Shown here: one piece after another, positions 36,095 through 44,850 of the stretch
How the letters are laid out: each line of letters opens with the position of its first letter
Position numbering within the stretch: position 1 is the stretch's first letter
NCBI RefSeq assembly: GCF_000144645.1
Contig: NC_014377.1
Coordinates: 1,550,001 to 1,614,000 of the forward strand
DNA: 64,000 nt
Source of the DNA: Thermosediminibacter oceani DSM 16646
Lineage (GTDB): Bacteria > Bacillota > Thermosediminibacteria > Thermosediminibacterales > Thermosediminibacteraceae
Direction of reading: 5' to 3'
Position numbers and translations under genes: made by a program
The notes under the pieces: generated by a model
Told to the model about the DNA's origin: nothing
Seen by the model: only the letters and a program-made list of their open reading frames with translations
Database searches by the model: none

Positions 36095-37057
36095 ATGGGT
36101 AAAAAAATTTTTAGCCTTCTAACCATCTTGCTGCTGGTTGCCCTCTTCACTGCCGGCTGCGGTGGCAGCAACGCCGGAGGGCAGAAATTCATCAATATAG
36201 CAACCGGCGGAACTTCAGGTACCTATTTTCCTCTCGGCGGAGCTTTAGCGGAAATCTGGAATAAAAACATACAGGGGGTAAACGCCACCGCTCAGACCAC
36301 CGGCGCTTCGGTGGCGAACGTAAACCTTTTAAAAGACGGAAAAGCCGAAGTGATTTTCGTACAGAACGACATCGCTTATTACGCTTACAACGGCACCGAG
36401 ATGTTTAAGGACAACAAGTACGAGGACATAAGGGGCCTTGCGACTCTCTACCCCGAGACGATCCAGATCGTCACCAGAGCCGATAAGGGGATCAAAACCC
36501 TCGACGACCTCAAGGGCAAGAAGGTGGCCGTGGGTTCCGCGGGCAGCGGCACCGAAGCCAACGCCAGGCAGATCCTCGAAGCTGCCGGTATAACCTACAA
36601 CGATATTCAGGTTCAATACTTAAGCTTCGCTGATGCTGCCAACAACCTGAAAGACGGCAATATCGACGCAGCCTTTGTTACGGCCGGATACCCAACGGCA
36701 GCGATACAGGATATCGCCGCCCAGCATAAGATAGTGCTCATACCCCTTGACGACAAGACCATCGAAACCCTTACCTCCAAGTACCCGTTCTACACCCGGA
36801 CGGTAATACCGGCTAACACGTACAGCGGACAGACGGAAGATGTTGTGACGGTATCGGTCAAATCCATGCTTGCGGTAAGTGCTAAATACGACGAAGATAC
36901 GGTCTACCAGCTGGTTAAGACCATGTACGAAAACCAGGAGCGCTTGAAAGCGGCTCACTCAAGCGGCGAGCTCATAGTGCCCGACACCGGCAAAGAGGGT
37001 ATGTCCATACCGCTTCATCCCGGAGCCGAAAAATACTTTAACGAGATCGGCAAATAG
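36095..37057 (+). CDS. TAXI-family TRAP transporter substrate-binding lipoprotein
   Basis: 320 residues. The lipobox FTAGC puts the lipidated Cys at residue 22. The mature part starts FINIATGGTSGTYFPLGGALAEIW, the TAXI family signature, with TGASVANVNLLKDGKAEVIFVQNDIAYYAY and GSAGSGTEANARQILEAAGI following. It captures a small acid (glutamate or a dicarboxylate in known members) and passes it to the fused permease. AAGGAGG precedes the ATG at 36095. It is followed by a hairpin at 37075 that may lower expression of the permease relative to the binding protein. Confidence 0.92.
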   Translation: MGKKIFSLLTILLLVALFTAGCGGSNAGGQKFINIATGGTSGTYFPLGGALAEIWNKNIQGVNATAQTTGASVANVNLLKDGKAEVIFVQNDIAYYAYNGTEMFKDNKYEDIRGLATLYPETIQIVTRADKGIKTLDDLKGKKVAVGSAGSGTEANARQILEAAGITYNDIQVQYLSFADAANNLKDGNIDAAFVTAGYPTAAIQDIAAQHKIVLIPLDDKTIETLTSKYPFYTRTVIPANTYSGQTEDVVTVSVKSMLAVSAKYDEDTVYQLVKTMYENQERLKAAHSSGELIVPDTGKEGMSIPLHPGAEKYFNEIGK

Positions 37058-37074
37058 CTGAAGGAGGGGTTTTC

Positions 37075-37104
37075 GAGCATTGGAGCCATTCCAATGCTCC
37101 TTTT
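37075..37104 (+). promoter_or_regulatory. Hairpin between binding-protein and DUF1850 genes
   Basis: GAGCATTGGA (37075-37084) pairs with TCCAATGCTC (37090-37099), a 10-bp stem, followed by CTTTT and immediately the DUF1850 ATG. The only good ribosome site (AAGGAGGGG, 37061-37069) lies before the hairpin. It could be a partial terminator, an RNA-stability element for the binding-protein mRNA, or a spacer that brings the ribosome site near the start. Confidence 0.6.
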
Positions 37105-37626
37105 ATGAAAGCTGAGAAACTCCTGTGCGTGGTTATATTAACGGTATTGACAGCGATTTTCTTCACCCATTTCCGCTTAGAACAGGAAAAGGTACTTATC
37201 ATATATAACGAGCATAAAAAAAGCAGAACGGTCATTCCGGTTAAAAACGGTGAGTTTACCCTTACTTTCCTGCACTCCATAGAAAAAACCCCGGTTTACG
37301 AGCTTTATAACATAAACGATGACAACACCATGACTATTAAAGAAGTGCGTTTTTATTCGCTCGGTACGGGATTGCCCTTTTCATCCGAGGGGGGATTTAA
37401 AAATGAAAACGGCGAATTCGTCGTGAGGGAATCGAAGACTTTAGACAAAATACCCCTCTGGGTTTCTCCGCTGCCCGGTCACGCAGTAATCGTTGACGGC
37501 AGGCGCATAAATTTCACCGATATCGCGGAAAGAGAAGACCTGCTCACTATTTCCGCCGGGCATCGATGGATTATAAAAAAATCAACAGAAGGGAGTGGAA
37601 AAAATGAGCGAAAAACCAAATTTTAA
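37105..37626 (+). CDS. DUF1850 protein of the TAXI-TRAP operon
   Basis: 173 residues with an N-terminal membrane helix (LLCVVILTVLTAIFFTHF) and the DUF1850 blocks FTLTFLHSIEKTPVYELYNI and FYSLGTGLPFSSEGGFKNENG. It lies between binding protein and permease in many TAXI-TRAP operons; the role is unknown, perhaps a helper of the binding protein at the membrane. The 3' end overlaps the permease start by 23 bases. Confidence 0.82.
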   Translation: MKAEKLLCVVILTVLTAIFFTHFRLEQEKVLIIYNEHKKSRTVIPVKNGEFTLTFLHSIEKTPVYELYNINDDNTMTIKEVRFYSLGTGLPFSSEGGFKNENGEFVVRESKTLDKIPLWVSPLPGHAVIVDGRRINFTDIAEREDLLTISAGHRWIIKKSTEGSGKNERKTKF

Positions 37627-39580
37627 TGCAGACGCCGAAAAAATTGCCCAGGAAATATTAAGAAAAGTCGATGCAGAATCCGACTATAGAACACTCCGGG
37701 GTTTTGCGGCAAAGTTGGTCGCCGCTATCGCCATAACTTTTTCCGTGTTTCAGCTTTACACCGCCGCCGAAGGTGCCTTGGACGCCATGATCCAGAGGTC
37801 CATTCACCTTTCATTCGCACTGTGTCTCATATTCCTTTTATACCCAGCGCGAAAATCCTGGTCCAGAGAAAGTATTCATCCTATCGACATAGTTTTTTCA
37901 ATACTGGGAGCGGCAGTTCCCCTGTATATACCCGCATTTTACCAGCAGCTGGTAGAGCGGGCCGGAACGGTTACCACTCTCGACTACATCATAGGCTTGG
38001 TAGGAATTCTCCTGGTGCTGGAGGCCGTGAGGAGGGTAGTAGGACCGCCAATGGTCATCATCGCTTCTCTCTTCATTATCTACGCTCTTTTCGGGCGACA
38101 AATGCCGGGACCACTAGCTCACAGGGGTGTAGACCTGCCGGGCCTCGTCCAGCACCAGTTCTTTACAACGGAAGGTATATTCGGTATACCCATCGGAGTT
38201 TCTTCGCAGTTTATTTTCCTGTTTATACTGCTCGGTGCCTTCCTTGAAAAAACCGGGCTTGGCCAGCTGTTCATTGACCTTGCCAACGCAATAGCCGGAT
38301 GGGCAGCAGGAGGACCGGCCAAAGTGGCGGTCATTTCTTCCGCTCTTGAAGGAACCGTATCCGGCAGTTCAGTGGCCAACACCGCGGGTTCCGGAAGTTT
38401 CACCATCCCGATGATGAAAAGCCTTGGGTACAGGCCCGAATTTGCCGGCGCCGTGGAAGCCGTCGCGTCCACCGGAGGGCAGATCATGCCGCCTATAATG
38501 GGCGCAGCAGCTTTCTTAATGGTCGAATTCATTGGAGTTCCTTATTTGAGAATAATCCAGGCGGCAGTCATACCCGCGCTTCTTTACTATTTCGGGGTAT
38601 GGACTCAGGTTCACTTTGAAGCAAAGAAGCTCGGGCTCAGGGGCATGAAGCGCGAGGAACTCCCGAAACTCGGTATAATTTTGAAAGAAAGGGGTCACCT
38701 GCTCATCCCCCTCATCGCATTAATTTATCTGCTGGCAACAGGCCGTACTCCAATGAAGGCGGCGCTTTTTGCAATTATGCTCGTAATCCTTTCTTCGATG
38801 CTGAGAAAAAATACACGTATAAGCTTTTCGGATATTGTAAAAGGCCTGGAACAGGGAGCCCGGAGCGCCCTCGGAGTAGTGGCCGCTACCGCTTGCGCCG
38901 GTATAATCGTCGGCGTCGTCACCCAGACGGGACTAGGCCTTAAGCTAGGCTCAACGCTGGTGGATCTCGCCAACCAAAACCTTTTCCTAACCCTGTTTTT
39001 CACCATGATAACATCCCTTATCCTGGGCATGGGGGTGCCGACAACAGCCAACTATGTCATAACTTCTACTATAGCGGCTCCGGCACTGATAATGATGAAC
39101 GTTCCCGTGCTGGCGGCTCACATGTTCGCCTTTTACTTCGGCATCATCGCCGACGTAACGCCGCCTGTGGCTTTAGCTGCTTTCGTCGGCGCCGGTATAG
39201 CAAAGGCAAATCCTTTCCGGACCGGTATAGAGGCGTCAAAGCTGGCAATAGCTGCATTCCTGGTACCTTATGTTTTTGTTTACCACCCTTCGATGCTCCT
39301 CATAAATGTCACGGCTGCAGATATCATTGAAATCGTTATAACCTCCATTATAGGTATAATCGGAGTAGGTTCAGCGGTATCCGGGTACTTCCTCACCCAT
39401 CAATCGATACTGGAACGAATTATTTTCTTTGCCGGTGGTGTTCTAATGGTGACTCCTGGTATCGAAACCGACCTGGTAGGCCTGGGGTTGCTTATAGCCG
39501 GATATTTTATACAGAAACAGAAAGTAAAGAAAGGTCTTTTAGAAATCCCCCCGAAAGTCAATTCCGGTGGTGTCGCCTAA
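37604..39580 (+). CDS. Fused TRAP transporter permease (small and large membrane subunits)
   Basis: About 658 residues with many hydrophobic helices. The first 4 or so correspond to the small DctQ-like part, the rest to the DctM part (VAVISSALEGTVSGSSVANTAGSGSFTIPMMK, then GQIMPPIMGAAAFLM and LGMGVPTTANYVITSTIAAPAL). TRAP systems use a sodium or proton gradient, not ATP. A GTG at 37595 opens the frame earlier, but GGGAG is best placed for the ATG at 37604. It forms the transporter with the TAXI protein two genes upstream. Confidence 0.93.
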   Translation: MSEKPNFNADAEKIAQEILRKVDAESDYRTLRGFAAKLVAAIAITFSVFQLYTAAEGALDAMIQRSIHLSFALCLIFLLYPARKSWSRESIHPIDIVFSILGAAVPLYIPAFYQQLVERAGTVTTLDYIIGLVGILLVLEAVRRVVGPPMVIIASLFIIYALFGRQMPGPLAHRGVDLPGLVQHQFFTTEGIFGIPIGVSSQFIFLFILLGAFLEKTGLGQLFIDLANAIAGWAAGGPAKVAVISSALEGTVSGSSVANTAGSGSFTIPMMKSLGYRPEFAGAVEAVASTGGQIMPPIMGAAAFLMVEFIGVPYLRIIQAAVIPALLYYFGVWTQVHFEAKKLGLRGMKREELPKLGIILKERGHLLIPLIALIYLLATGRTPMKAALFAIMLVILSSMLRKNTRISFSDIVKGLEQGARSALGVVAATACAGIIVGVVTQTGLGLKLGSTLVDLANQNLFLTLFFTMITSLILGMGVPTTANYVITSTIAAPALIMMNVPVLAAHMFAFYFGIIADVTPPVALAAFVGAGIAKANPFRTGIEASKLAIAAFLVPYVFVYHPSMLLINVTAADIIEIVITSIIGIIGVGSAVSGYFLTHQSILERIIFFAGGVLMVTPGIETDLVGLGLLIAGYFIQKQKVKKGLLEIPPKVNSGGVA

Positions 39581-39596
39581 GAAAGTCCATCTGCTT

Positions 39597-40247
39597 TTAG
39601 AATTTCCATAAAACCCTGGCCACGGCCAGAAATATAAACAACCCACCGGGAATAAAAGAAAAATAGCTTTTTTGCCCCTGGAACCTTTTAAATCCCAAAT
39701 GCAGTCCTATCATCATGAAAATGAACCCCATAAATGTTACAAGTGTGATTGTCGGAAGCACCTTAAATCCAGCAGCTCCAGCCCCCAAGCCCGCACCGAA
39801 GGCATCCAAAGCCAGGGCTGTACCCAGCAGGAAAGCTTCTCTGGTTTCTATAGTGCCCGAAATATTCAGGTCCGCTACAACGGGTTCTTTCAGTATCTTT
39901 ACGACAAGCCCCAGCGGTTTTATCTTAAAGGTGGCTATCATCCTGGGTCTCGGGTTTTGGCGATCTTCGGGCAAATCCCTCCGGGCCAGGGTTTCTCTCA
40001 ACGATGATACGCCTAACAAAAATAAAATGAAGCTGCCGGCATATTCGGTAAGGTGCGGGCTTATAAATTTCTCCAGCAGCTTACCCCCTGCCATTGCCAG
40101 TGAAAGGGCCACCGAAGTCGAAAAGGCAATTATAAGCTGGGAAAGTACGGGTATTTTTATCTTTCTCATTCCATAGGCGATTCCTGCAGAAAAACTGTCT
40201 ACGCTTACCGCAACGGCAAGCAGAAAGCTCGATAATAATTCCGGCAT
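39597..40247 (-). CDS. ytaF: YtaF-like sporulation membrane protein (MntP-related)
   Basis: 216 residues with six hydrophobic helices and two copies of an Asp-containing motif: FLLAVAVSVDSFSAGIAYG near the N-terminus and TALALDAFGAGLGAG in the second half, the repeat of the MntP/YtaF family. YtaF is annotated with sporulation in Bacillus; the substrate is unknown and could be a metal ion. It converges with the TRAP permease gene, 16 bases apart, without a clear terminator. Confidence 0.82.
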   Translation of the reverse strand: MPELLSSFLLAVAVSVDSFSAGIAYGMRKIKIPVLSQLIIAFSTSVALSLAMAGGKLLEKFISPHLTEYAGSFILFLLGVSSLRETLARRDLPEDRQNPRPRMIATFKIKPLGLVVKILKEPVVADLNISGTIETREAFLLGTALALDAFGAGLGAGAAGFKVLPTITLVTFMGFIFMMIGLHLGFKRFQGQKSYFSFIPGGLFIFLAVARVLWKF

Positions 40248-40270
40248 AAACCCTTCCCCCGGTTAATTTT

Positions 40271-41071
40271 TTAACACTTTATATCCCTGGCTTTGAGCAC
40301 TTCTTCCCGCAAAAGCCCCCAGATTTCTTTGTAAAGCTCTACAAACTGCGGAGAGGACTTTATCGAAAGCATATCCCGCGGCCTCGCCAGCCCCACTTCG
40401 AGAATGGCTTTTATTTTTCCCGGCAGTGCAGTCATTACTATTATCCTATCCCCAAGAAGCAGAGCTTCATCGATGCTGTGGGTTATGAAAACGGTGGTTT
40501 TGCCGCTTCCTTCCCATATCCGCAAAAGTTCCTGCTGCAGGATTAGCCTGTTTTGTTCGTCGAGAGCGCCGAAAGGCTCATCCATAAGGAGTATTTCCGG
40601 GTCACTGGCAAAGGCCCTCGCGACGTTTATCCTCTGCTTCATACCACCGGAGAGCTGGTGGGGATAATAATCGGCAAATTTTTCAAGCCCCATCAATTTT
40701 AGATACTTCAGTGCGATTTCCTTCCTCTCGCGGGCGGGAATTCCCCTCATTCGCAGGCCGTATTCCACGTTTTCCGTCACCTTCATCCACGGAAAAATGG
40801 AGTCTCCCTGAAACACCATCGCGGTGAGGGGGTTATCGGTATTTTTAACCCTGAGGTACACCTTTCCATGAGTTTGTCTCTCCAGCCCCGCAAAAATCCT
40901 GAGAAGGGTGGTCTTGCCGCATCCGCTGGGTCCGACTATGCAGAGAAACTCCCCTTCCTTAACCGACAGATTTACGTTTTCCAGAGCAACGATCTCGGAA
41001 TCACGGGTCCTGAAAATTTTTGTCAGGTTTTCCACTCGAATAACTTCCGCAGCGCCCAAGATTATCCCCAC
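40271..41071 (-). CDS. ABC transporter ATP-binding protein, nitrate/sulfonate/taurine type
   Basis: 266 residues with Walker A GPSGCGKTTLL, Q-loop VFQGDSIFPWM, signature LSGGMKQRINVARAFA, Walker B LLMDEPFGALD and the switch His in FITHSIDEA. This is the SsuB/TauB class. Of the possible starts, the GTG at 41071 has little ribosome site, and a TTG four codons in (after AGGTGGGG) is an alternative. It powers the permease encoded 3 bases upstream. Confidence 0.92.
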   Translation of the reverse strand: MGIILGAAEVIRVENLTKIFRTRDSEIVALENVNLSVKEGEFLCIVGPSGCGKTTLLRIFAGLERQTHGKVYLRVKNTDNPLTAMVFQGDSIFPWMKVTENVEYGLRMRGIPARERKEIALKYLKLMGLEKFADYYPHQLSGGMKQRINVARAFASDPEILLMDEPFGALDEQNRLILQQELLRIWEGSGKTTVFITHSIDEALLLGDRIIVMTALPGKIKAILEVGLARPRDMLSIKSSPQFVELYKEIWGLLREEVLKARDIKC

Positions 41072-41074
41072 CTT

Positions 41075-41908
41075 TCAGCGATTCTTCCAAGGAATTACAA
41101 CTTTCTCGACAAAGTCCAGGGCGTAAGAAAAGATGTACCCCAAAATAGCCAGGACTATCAGCGCACAGAACATCTTTTCTATGTCGAACATGTCGTACGC
41201 CCGCCAGATCATCCACCCCACACCAGCCTGGGCGGCAGAAAGCTCTGCCGCTACGATAAGAAGGAGCGCGGTGCCCATTCCCAGCTTTAACCCCGCGAAG
41301 ATCATCGGAAGGGCGCCGGGAAACGCCACCGTCGTATAAAATTGAGCCCTGTTCGCACCGAAGCTCCTGGCCACATCCATATATATGGTGTCGATGTTCA
41401 GGACTCCCGCCATGGTATTAATCAGCACCAGGTAAAATACGCCAATAGCTATTGTAAATATTTTCGAGGTTTCACCAAGCCCGAAAACTATAAGTATCAA
41501 TGGCATAATGGCCAGTTTGGGTATGGGAAAGGTGACGGCCACCAGTGGCATGAGTAAAGCTCTCACCGGAGGAAAAAGTCCCATGGAAAGGCCCAGGATT
41601 ACCCCGGGCACGGCGCCTGCGATAAATCCAAGAAATATTCTTCCGGCGCTGATCAGAGTGTGGTACAGCAGTTCTCCCGAAGAAATAAGCGGCACCAGTG
41701 TAGCGAAGATCCGCGAAGGGCTGGAAAAAAGGCGGACGTCTATAACATTTAATCTGGCCAGGATCTCCCATATTAAAAGTAAAAATAAGGGGGAAAGAAA
41801 GGAGAGGACTTTGAGTAAGAGAGCCCTTCCCTGCAGCGATTTATCGGTACCGCTACTTACTTCTTCGATTTTTATGATCCGGTTTAGCTTATCTTCAACA
41901 GCACTCAC
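41075..41908 (-). CDS. ABC transporter permease, nitrate/sulfonate/taurine type
   Basis: 277 residues with about six membrane helices and the permease-ATPase coupling region ARSFGANRAQFYTTVAFPGALPMIFAGLK. The N-terminal 25 residues are cytoplasmic. GTG start with GGGGGG upstream. It works as a dimer with the ATP-binding protein and the lipoprotein at 41960-43042. Confidence 0.9.
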   Translation of the reverse strand: MSAVEDKLNRIIKIEEVSSGTDKSLQGRALLLKVLSFLSPLFLLLIWEILARLNVIDVRLFSSPSRIFATLVPLISSGELLYHTLISAGRIFLGFIAGAVPGVILGLSMGLFPPVRALLMPLVAVTFPIPKLAIMPLILIVFGLGETSKIFTIAIGVFYLVLINTMAGVLNIDTIYMDVARSFGANRAQFYTTVAFPGALPMIFAGLKLGMGTALLLIVAAELSAAQAGVGWMIWRAYDMFDIEKMFCALIVLAILGYIFSYALDFVEKVVIPWKNR

Positions 41909-41959
41909 GATGCTTCCCCCCTTTCAGATGCGTAAACTGGTCCATATAATCTACCATTT

Positions 41960-43042
41960 TTATTCATACTTTCCAAGGACACTCAGAGCGTAATCTACGT
42001 AGCTGTTATCTACAACGTCTTCGGCCTTAAGTTCGCCCTTCAATAATCCCCTCTTGCTATACCAATCCAGGTCCATTCGGATGCCCTTCATTTTAACATA
42101 GCCGTCGGGGTTCAAACCTACCGGAAACATCTTATCGTAAAGGGCTCTGTCCTTGACCACCGAGTATTCGGCAAGAATTGATACGATCTCGTCCTTATTA
42201 ATATTCTTGAAAAAGGCATCGTTGTAATCCCTGAGGGATTTTATATATGCCAGCATGAATCTTTTTGCGACCTCCGGCCTTTCTATCATGCTCTTTCCGT
42301 AAACCAGCAGCGCGGTCTGGGCATCAGGATCGTACTCGGAAGGGTCTTTCCACGGATCCGCTATGTTCTTTTCTACAGCCGCGGCTATAAAAGGCTCTAT
42401 GAGCATGCCGCCGTCAATGCTCTTGTTGCTCATGGCAGCCACGATATCGGGAAAGGATCTTATGACCTGCAGGTCTACGTCACGAGTGGTCAAACCCGCT
42501 TTGTTCAGGACCCGGTCCAGGGCGATCTCATCGAGAGATGCAGTGCCGACCACAGCCAGTTTCCGTCCCTTCAGGTCCTTGTAGTCCTTTATTTCGTCCA
42601 CCAGGTCCTTACGGATTACCAGCCGGTAGTATCCCCTGCCCGGCACATTTATTCCTTTGTCGGCCACTATCTTTATCGGAATCCCCCGTAACATCGCATT
42701 GAACAGGCCGGACGCCGTCACGGTACACCCCACGTCAAGCTGGCCAGCCCCGAGGGCGTTTATCATGTCCTGTCCCGTGTTGAACTGTACGGGCTCGATT
42801 TCTATACCGAGTTCTTTGTAATATCCTTTAGCCATGCCGATTAGTATTCCCGCATCGGAAACCACCTGCTTCATCCCCACTGTCACCTTTACCGCGGGCG
42901 AAAGCGGTTGAACCCCCGGGAAATGGCCTCCCTGCACACCACCGCCTTGCGCGGACTGCTCTTTTTGAATCTCGCGGCTACATCCCGCCGCAAAGACAGA
43001 TACCAGCAGGACAATAACCATAATTAGCGCTATTTTTCTCAA
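41960..43042 (-). CDS. ABC transporter substrate-binding lipoprotein, SsuA/TauA/ThiY type
   Basis: About 360 residues. Lipobox FAAGC gives the lipidated Cys near residue 21. Family blocks are VTVGMKQVVSDAGILIGMAKGYYKELGIEIEP and ALGAGQLDVGCTVTASGLFNAM. The TTG at 43042, 8 bases after AAGGAG, is preferred to the ATG at 43096, because the extra residues would precede the signal peptide. The ligand (sulfonate, nitrate, pyrimidine precursor or another) cannot be told from sequence. First gene of the ABC operon. Confidence 0.88.
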   Translation of the reverse strand: MRKIALIMVIVLLVSVFAAGCSREIQKEQSAQGGGVQGGHFPGVQPLSPAVKVTVGMKQVVSDAGILIGMAKGYYKELGIEIEPVQFNTGQDMINALGAGQLDVGCTVTASGLFNAMLRGIPIKIVADKGINVPGRGYYRLVIRKDLVDEIKDYKDLKGRKLAVVGTASLDEIALDRVLNKAGLTTRDVDLQVIRSFPDIVAAMSNKSIDGGMLIEPFIAAAVEKNIADPWKDPSEYDPDAQTALLVYGKSMIERPEVAKRFMLAYIKSLRDYNDAFFKNINKDEIVSILAEYSVVKDRALYDKMFPVGLNPDGYVKMKGIRMDLDWYSKRGLLKGELKAEDVVDNSYVDYALSVLGKYE

Positions 43043-43156
43043 TTTCGTCACTCCTTCCTTCCGCCAAAAATCTATCTCTTCATATAATATTTTCAAAGGC
43101 GCATTCTGGTTACTTTAAAAATTCTCCTGCGACGAAAGAGGATTTATCAAGATCGA

Positions 43157-43199
43157 AAAAAAAAAAGACCTGTGTCTTAATATTAAAAGACACAGGTCT
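43157..43199 (-). terminator. Original terminator of the glycine reductase operon, left copy
   Basis: A 12-bp stem, GACCTGTGTCTT (43167-43178) with AAGACACAGGTC (43187-43198), followed on the minus strand by ten T. Bases 43168-43199 are the left target duplication of the IS1182-type element. Before the insertion this hairpin would have stood directly after grdD. Confidence 0.85.
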
Positions 43200-43201
43200 C
43201 A

Positions 43202-43237
43202 GACTGTCGACAAAGTAACTGTCGACAGTCTTTTTTT
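43202..43237 (+). terminator. Terminator-like hairpin at the IS1182 left end, copy 1
   Basis: GACTGTCGAC (43202-43211) pairs perfectly with GTCGACAGTC (43221-43230) and is followed by seven T. It would stop plus-strand transcription entering the element before it reaches the transposase gene. The same hairpin is at 61536-61571 in copy 2. Confidence 0.8.
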
Positions 43238-43311
43238 GCAAAAGCCAGTACAAAAATCATCAGCTTTTTAGTAAAATTAAAGAAGATACAAAAATATTGT
43301 GGGGCGATGAA

Positions 43312-44772
43312 ATGTTAACGAAGAAAAATCGAGAAATAATAGAGCAGGTAGAATTAGTAAGCATCGATAGCTTAGTACCTCAAGACCATCTCCTTAGGGC
43401 AGTAGAAGAAAGCATCGACTTTAATTTCATTTATGATGAAGTAAAAGACCTATATAGCGAAAATACAGGAAGACCTAGTATTGACCCGGTAGTGTTAATT
43501 AAGCTACTCATGCTCCAAGCATTGTATGGAATCCGCTCCATGCGCCAAACCATCAGAGAAGTAGAAGTCAATGTAGCTTACCGTTGGTTTTTAGGCTATG
43601 GATTACAAGAAAAAATACCTCACTTTTCAACTTTTGGAAAAAACTATGAACGGCGGTTTAAGGAAAGTGATCTATTTGAAAAGATATTCGAGCGGGTGTT
43701 GATGGAAGCAATAGAATGCGGGTTTGTTAAAACAGATGCAGTATTTATCGATGCTACTCACATAAAAGCCAGTGCCAATAAGAATAAATATATCGAGAAA
43801 GTCGCTAAGCAACGGACTCAAAAATATAAGAAAGAACTTTTAAAAGAAATCAACGCCGAACGGGAAGCAAACGGTAAAAAGCCCTTTGAAGAAGAAGATG
43901 ATGATGACGATAACAACAAAGGAGAAAATAGCTCTAAAAAAGTCAGGGTAAGCACCACAGATCCTGAAAGTGGGATGTTTCAAAAAGGGGAAAAAGAGCG
44001 CTGCTTTGCCTACACAGCTTCTGTAGCCTGTGACCGGAACAACTTTGTCCTTGGTGTCAAAATAGCACCTGGAAATGTTCATGACAGCCAGGTATTCTCC
44101 GATTTATTTCAAGAAGTAAACGATAAATTTTCTAAAATAGAGGCGGTAGTGGTTGATGCAGGCTACAAAACCCCCGGGATATGCAGAGAAATCATTGAGG
44201 CAGGAGCGCTTCCCGTTATGCCCTACAAGAGGCCGATGACCAAAGATGGCTACTTTAAAAAACGCGAATACGTCTATGACGAATATTATGATTGTTACAT
44301 ATGCCCCAACAACCAAATATTAGAATACAGCACCACCAACCGGGCGGGATACCGGGAATATAGGAGCAACCCCCAAATATGCTGTAAATGTCCCATGCGC
44401 CTACAGTGCACCAAAAGTAAAAATTACACAAAAATCATAACTCGGCATATATGGGAGCATTACATAGAAATAGCGGAAGATATAAGACACACCCAATGGG
44501 GTAAAGAACTATACAAAATGCGCGGCCAGACCATCGAGCGGGTATTTGCCGATGCGAAGGAAAAGCATGGCATGCGCTATACAAATCTACGAGGCTTGAG
44601 GAAAGTTGGACATTACCTCACGCTTCTTTTCGCATGCATGAATTTAAAAAAGCTGGCTTTATGGAAGAAAAGACGGGGAACGTTTCCGCCAACAGTCCCC
44701 GCTTTACATTCGTTTTTCTTAAAAATTTTCTTCGCCTTCAACAAAAAGCCGCTTTTAGGTTATGCATCCTAA
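43312..44772 (+). CDS. IS1182-family transposase, copy 1
   Basis: About 486 residues, DDE type. The N-terminal domain begins MLTKKNREIIEQVELVSIDSLVPQDHLLRAVEESIDF; the DDE core includes TDAVFIDATHIKASANKNKY, VVVDAGYKTPGI and, near the end, RGQTIERVFADAKEKHGMRY, giving D, D and E. A cysteine cluster CCKCPMRLQCTKSK lies before the last block. A TTG 15 bases earlier also opens the frame; the ATG at 43312 has GGGG before it. The stop codon is inside the right-end hairpin. Confidence 0.93.
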   Translation: MLTKKNREIIEQVELVSIDSLVPQDHLLRAVEESIDFNFIYDEVKDLYSENTGRPSIDPVVLIKLLMLQALYGIRSMRQTIREVEVNVAYRWFLGYGLQEKIPHFSTFGKNYERRFKESDLFEKIFERVLMEAIECGFVKTDAVFIDATHIKASANKNKYIEKVAKQRTQKYKKELLKEINAEREANGKKPFEEEDDDDDNNKGENSSKKVRVSTTDPESGMFQKGEKERCFAYTASVACDRNNFVLGVKIAPGNVHDSQVFSDLFQEVNDKFSKIEAVVVDAGYKTPGICREIIEAGALPVMPYKRPMTKDGYFKKREYVYDEYYDCYICPNNQILEYSTTNRAGYREYRSNPQICCKCPMRLQCTKSKNYTKIITRHIWEHYIEIAEDIRHTQWGKELYKMRGQTIERVFADAKEKHGMRYTNLRGLRKVGHYLTLLFACMNLKKLALWKKRRGTFPPTVPALHSFFLKIFFAFNKKPLLGYAS

Positions 44773-44782
44773 AAGCGGCTTT
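44745..44782. terminator. Terminator-like hairpin at the IS1182 right end, copy 1
   Basis: AAAGCCGCTTTTAGG (44745-44759) pairs perfectly with CCTAAAAGCGGCTTT (44768-44782). It contains the transposase stop codon. T-rich tracts lie on both sides of the stem, so it can act in both directions. The same hairpin is at 63079-63116 in copy 2. Confidence 0.8.
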
Positions 44783-44794
44783 GTCTACAAGCTG

Positions 44795-44826
44795 ACCTGT
44801 GTCTTAATATTAAAAGACACAGGTCT
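44795..44826. repeat. Right target duplication of IS1182 copy 1 (terminator hairpin copy)
   Basis: A 32-base direct repeat of 43168-43199, itself a hairpin with a 12-bp stem. It is followed by TTTTT, so it can terminate in the plus direction, but on the minus strand after grdD its T-tract is now replaced by the element. Confidence 0.92.
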
Positions 44827-44850
44827 TTTTAAGTTTTTTTGATCCCAATT

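Larger units (their letters stand above)
43200..44794 (+). mobile_element. IS1182-family insertion sequence, copy 1
   Basis: 1595 bases bounded by imperfect inverted repeats: left CAGACTGTCGACAAAG, right (minus strand) CAGCTTGTAGACAAAG, 13/16 identical. It carries one transposase gene. Flanking direct repeats of 32 bases (43168-43199 and 44795-44826) are a complete terminator hairpin. Copy 2 is at 61534-63128 with the same length and the same transposase. It separates grdD from its terminator. Confidence 0.9.

Noticed and set aside
43168-44826. The 32-base repeats as a two-unit CRISPR-like array
   Set aside because: Only two copies, each palindromic and adjacent to IS ends, with a transposase between them; this is a target duplication.
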